A stretch of DNA of 64,000 nt from Clostridiales bacterium (GTDB taxonomy: Bacteria; Bacillota; Clostridia; Lachnospirales; Lachnospiraceae): assembly GCA_018365455.1 (NCBI GenBank), contig JAGZJZ010000016.1, positions 1 to 64,000 of the forward strand, given 5' to 3'. Of this stretch, positions 62,109 to 64,000 are shown piece by piece; the first letter of the stretch is position 1; each line of letters opens with the position of its first letter. Below the pieces are notes generated by a model, which had not been told where the DNA came from, did not search any database, and was given only the letters and a program-made list of their open reading frames with translations. The position numbers and the translations under genes were made by a program.

Positions 62109-62549
62109 ATGTTAAAAGGAATACCACAGATATTATCACCGCAACTTTTAAAAGTATTATGTGAAATGGGACACAGTGACAGAATCATCATCTCCGACGG
62201 CAATTTCCCGGCAGAATCCATGGGTAAAAATGCTATCGTGATTCGCTGTGACGGACACGGAGTTCCTGAAATATTAGATGCCATTTTAAAGGTTATGCCG
62301 CTGGACACCTACGTGGAACAGCCAGTGAACCTGATGGAAGTAATGGCTGGAGACAATGTGGAAACCCCCATCTGGGATACATACAAAGAAATCGTTGCAA
62401 AGTATGACGGCAGAGGCGAAAAGGCAGTTGGCAACATAGAGCGGTTCGCATTTTATGAAGAAGCAAAAAAAGTCTATGCAATTATTACAACCAGCGAAAA
62501 AGCACTCTACGCAAATGTAATGCTGCAAAAAGGCGTAGTAGTGGAATAA
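62109..62549 (+). CDS. RbsD/FucU-family sugar mutarotase (146 aa)
   Basis: Small decameric-type mutarotase interconverting sugar anomers: MLKGIPQILSPQLLKVLCEMGHSDRIIISDGNFP with the active-site His, VIRCDGHGVPEILDAIL and C-terminal TTSEKALYANVMLQKG, closer to FucU than RbsD. Often paired with kinases and isomerases for fucose or ribose. RBS TGGAGGA precedes. Last gene of the operon, followed by a terminator. Confidence 0.92.
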   Translation: MLKGIPQILSPQLLKVLCEMGHSDRIIISDGNFPAESMGKNAIVIRCDGHGVPEILDAILKVMPLDTYVEQPVNLMEVMAGDNVETPIWDTYKEIVAKYDGRGEKAVGNIERFAFYEEAKKVYAIITTSEKALYANVMLQKGVVVE

Positions 62550-62570
62550 AACAGTTTTAATCAGAAAAGA

Positions 62571-62632
62571 AAAAGGCGCTGCCTGATGAAGAAAATGAAG
62601 TTTGATTTTCGTCATTGGACAGCGCTTTTTGC
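62571..62632. terminator. Long convergent terminator
   Basis: AAAAAGGCGCTG-CC-TGATGA with TCATTGG-CAGCGCTTTTT plus an inner GAAAAT/ATTTTC stem; A-run before and T-run after let it act on both strands between the mutarotase and DUF1801 genes. Confidence 0.85.
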
Positions 62633-62647
62633 AATTAATGCAGCAGT

Positions 62648-63034
62648 TTATTTGGATTTTTTCTTATTCTTCTTTACTTCATATATTTCCATATTTTCCT
62701 TTATACGGAATGCAACAATCTCTCTTATAAGATCCAGTGGCAGAGGTTCATCATAAGGAAATTGAATCGCACCTTTGCTGCACTTGTATTCCGATAATTT
62801 TTCCTGAAAGCAGGCAACGCCATTTTCACCGGGATAAAACCCTAAATGATGTTTATTGGCGGCAAAATGAACTAAGTTTCCATGATATACAAAGGTTGGC
62901 ATACCCCAGCTGATTTTCTCGGAAGCGTCCGGAGCACATTCACGGATGTGGCTGTGCATGGCATTTAGCTTTTCCTGTATCTCTGGCGGGTATTGGGCGA
63001 TGTAGCTGTCGATGGTGGTAATTTCACTGGTCAT
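62648..63034 (-). CDS. DUF1801 (YdhG-like) protein (128 aa)
   Basis: Small cytoplasmic protein with TIDSYIAQYPPEIQEKLNAMHSHIRECAPDASEKISWGMPTF, VHFAANKHHLGFYPG and a final IREIVAFRIKENM, typical of the DUF1801/YdhG family (proposed iron-chaperone-like fold, function unsettled). Its start overlaps the end of the regulator gene by 11 nt, so both are co-transcribed. Confidence 0.88.
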   Translation of the reverse strand: MTSEITTIDSYIAQYPPEIQEKLNAMHSHIRECAPDASEKISWGMPTFVYHGNLVHFAANKHHLGFYPGENGVACFQEKLSEYKCSKGAIQFPYDEPLPLDLIREIVAFRIKENMEIYEVKKNKKKSK

Positions 63035-64000
63035 GGTCTTGGATCTCCTTATTTAAATTGTATTTTTGGGTAAGTTTGCAGTGCTGTGGTATTCGTAACT
63101 GCTTCCGGTAATCAGTAAGTGTCATCCCGGTATGATTTTTAAATAGCGTGCTCAGGTAAGTGGGATTATTTTCAAATCCAAGTGCATCGCATAATTCAAT
63201 AACTTTGATCTCAGGGTTTTCCTCCAAATATTTTTTTGCAAAATTTATTTTTTGCTCTGTCAGATACTTTGTAAATTTCATTCCGGCTGTTTTGGAAAAT
63301 AATTTGCTCAGGTAATCTTCACTCATATACAGTTTCGTTCGGGCGATCCATTTCAGACTGAGAGAAGGGTTTGAAATATGTTCGTCAACGAGTTTCATAA
63401 TGGTTTCCACAATGCTTTTCTGGTGATCCTGCAGAAAATTTTGATTCTCTGCAGCTAGCTGTTCTAAGGTATGCAGGATAAATACTCTTGCGTCAGAGAG
63501 TGTATCTAAGGATATCAGTTTTCTTAGTTTTTGATAATCCAGAATTTTATTTTCATTTTTGCTCAGGCTTTTAAGAAACAGATATAAGTCAAAAATGCGG
63601 TTCTGCATGTCCTCCACCCGGTACATGGAATTTTGAAGTCCCTGGAAGAAGAGGTCAATGTAGATTACAGAATCTTCAAATGAGCCTGTGGAAAGGCAGC
63701 TTTTCAGTTTCTCTTTGGAAAACTGAAAATCACCCTGGTGCTTAATCAACAGTTTTTGAGTAATATCCGGAGTCATGATCGTATCGGCTGGCAGATAATA
63801 ATAGTAGACCAGGCTTTCCTTAGCTTCGTCATATAAGGCAGGCAATTCCCGGAAAGTGCGGCTGGACGTGATGACAGCACGCAGGGGAATGGAGAAGAAG
63901 GATTCAAATTTTTCTTTTATCAATTTTATTTTTTCAATCAGATGATTCAAAGGATTCAGGGTGGTAAGAAGTATGATTTGTTCGTAAAGGATTGCGGAAC
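63024..64000 (-). CDS. YesN/AraC-type regulator, C-terminal part (runs off the window)
   Basis: C-terminal AraC helix-turn-helix pair (LSLKWIARTKLYMSEDYLSKLFSKTAGMKFTKYLTEQ; IKVIELCDALGFENNPTYLSTLFKNHTGMTLTDYRKQL) after a long linker domain with FRELPALYDEAKESLVYYYYLP, as in YesN response regulators. The frame stays open to position 64000 (SAILYEQIILL...), so the receiver domain probably lies outside the window and 63950 is not the true start. Confidence 0.85.
   Translation of the reverse strand, partial: SAILYEQIILLTTLNPLNHLIEKIKLIKEKFESFFSIPLRAVITSSRTFRELPALYDEAKESLVYYYYLPADTIMTPDITQKLLIKHQGDFQFSKEKLKSCLSTGSFEDSVIYIDLFFQGLQNSMYRVEDMQNRIFDLYLFLKSLSKNENKILDYQKLRKLISLDTLSDARVFILHTLEQLAAENQNFLQDHQKSIVETIMKLVDEHISNPSLSLKWIARTKLYMSEDYLSKLFSKTAGMKFTKYLTEQKINFAKKYLEENPEIKVIELCDALGFENNPTYLSTLFKNHTGMTLTDYRKQLRIPQHCKLTQKYNLNKEIQDHDQ

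Noticed and set aside
61547..62308. 253-codon frame antisense to the KdgT permease
   Set aside because: Ser/Pro/Ala-rich mirror of a membrane protein gene; the + strand gene is clear.

Overview
The window reads as chromosome of a low-to-mid GC Gram-positive anaerobe, most likely a Lachnospiraceae-type Clostridia. The signs are strong Shine-Dalgarno sites (AGGAGG-like), TTG/GTG starts, Firmicutes-style capsule genes (CpsB phosphatase, BY-kinase, LytR-CpsA-Psr), LPxTG pili with class C sortases, a corrinoid methyltransferase pair and YesN/AraC regulators. Species cannot be fixed from the sequence. No tRNA, rRNA, CRISPR array or insertion sequence was recognised.

Left part (1-18.4 kb), accessory and partly decaying: a structured palindromic element at the edge; a SAM methyltransferase behind a promoter, short ORF and terminator arranged like a ribosome-mediated attenuator; a telomere-like G-rich repeat; a two-component system; an iron-alcohol dehydrogenase with an in-frame TAG; a metallo-hydrolase fragment; a second methyltransferase; a TetR/flavoprotein operon with operators built into the promoter; an aminoglycoside-phosphotransferase relic; an SDR gene and ROK regulator sharing an operator-like palindrome; a 5'-truncated surface-protein relic; a URO-D methyltransferase plus corrinoid protein; a GNAT-membrane fusion behind a 20-codon ORF and terminator; and a PAS-PAS-GGDEF diguanylate cyclase.

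Centre (18.7-47.7 kb), an exopolysaccharide locus with a probable DNA inversion switch. A tyrosine recombinase lies next to a 257-bp segment bounded by near-identical inverted 24-bp sites. The segment holds a promoter now facing away from the operon and a terminator facing it. Then come a stand-alone triple helicase-associated-domain protein, the initiating sugar transferase, five glycosyltransferases, a pyruvyltransferase, Wzy, Wzx, Ugd and Uxs (UDP-glucuronate to UDP-xylose), two acyltransferase-3 proteins, CpsB, two fused Wzz/BY-kinases, a VanZ-LCP fusion, sortase B, SGNH plus MBOAT acylation proteins, an SPKTG-anchored protein and a nucleotidyltransferase. Together they would make, polymerise, acylate/pyruvylate, export and anchor a GlcA/xylose-containing polymer.

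Right part: a pilus locus (47.8-54 kb) in which a minor/tip pilin and the backbone pilin are joined in one 1502-codon frame, followed by two class C sortases. Then a c-di-GMP phosphodiesterase with a Cache sensor, overlapping a sugar-binding lipoprotein gene, and an AraC-regulated sugar operon (FGGY kinase, aldo/keto reductase, KdgT permease, RbsD/FucU mutarotase). The window ends with a DUF1801 protein and a YesN-type regulator that runs off the edge.
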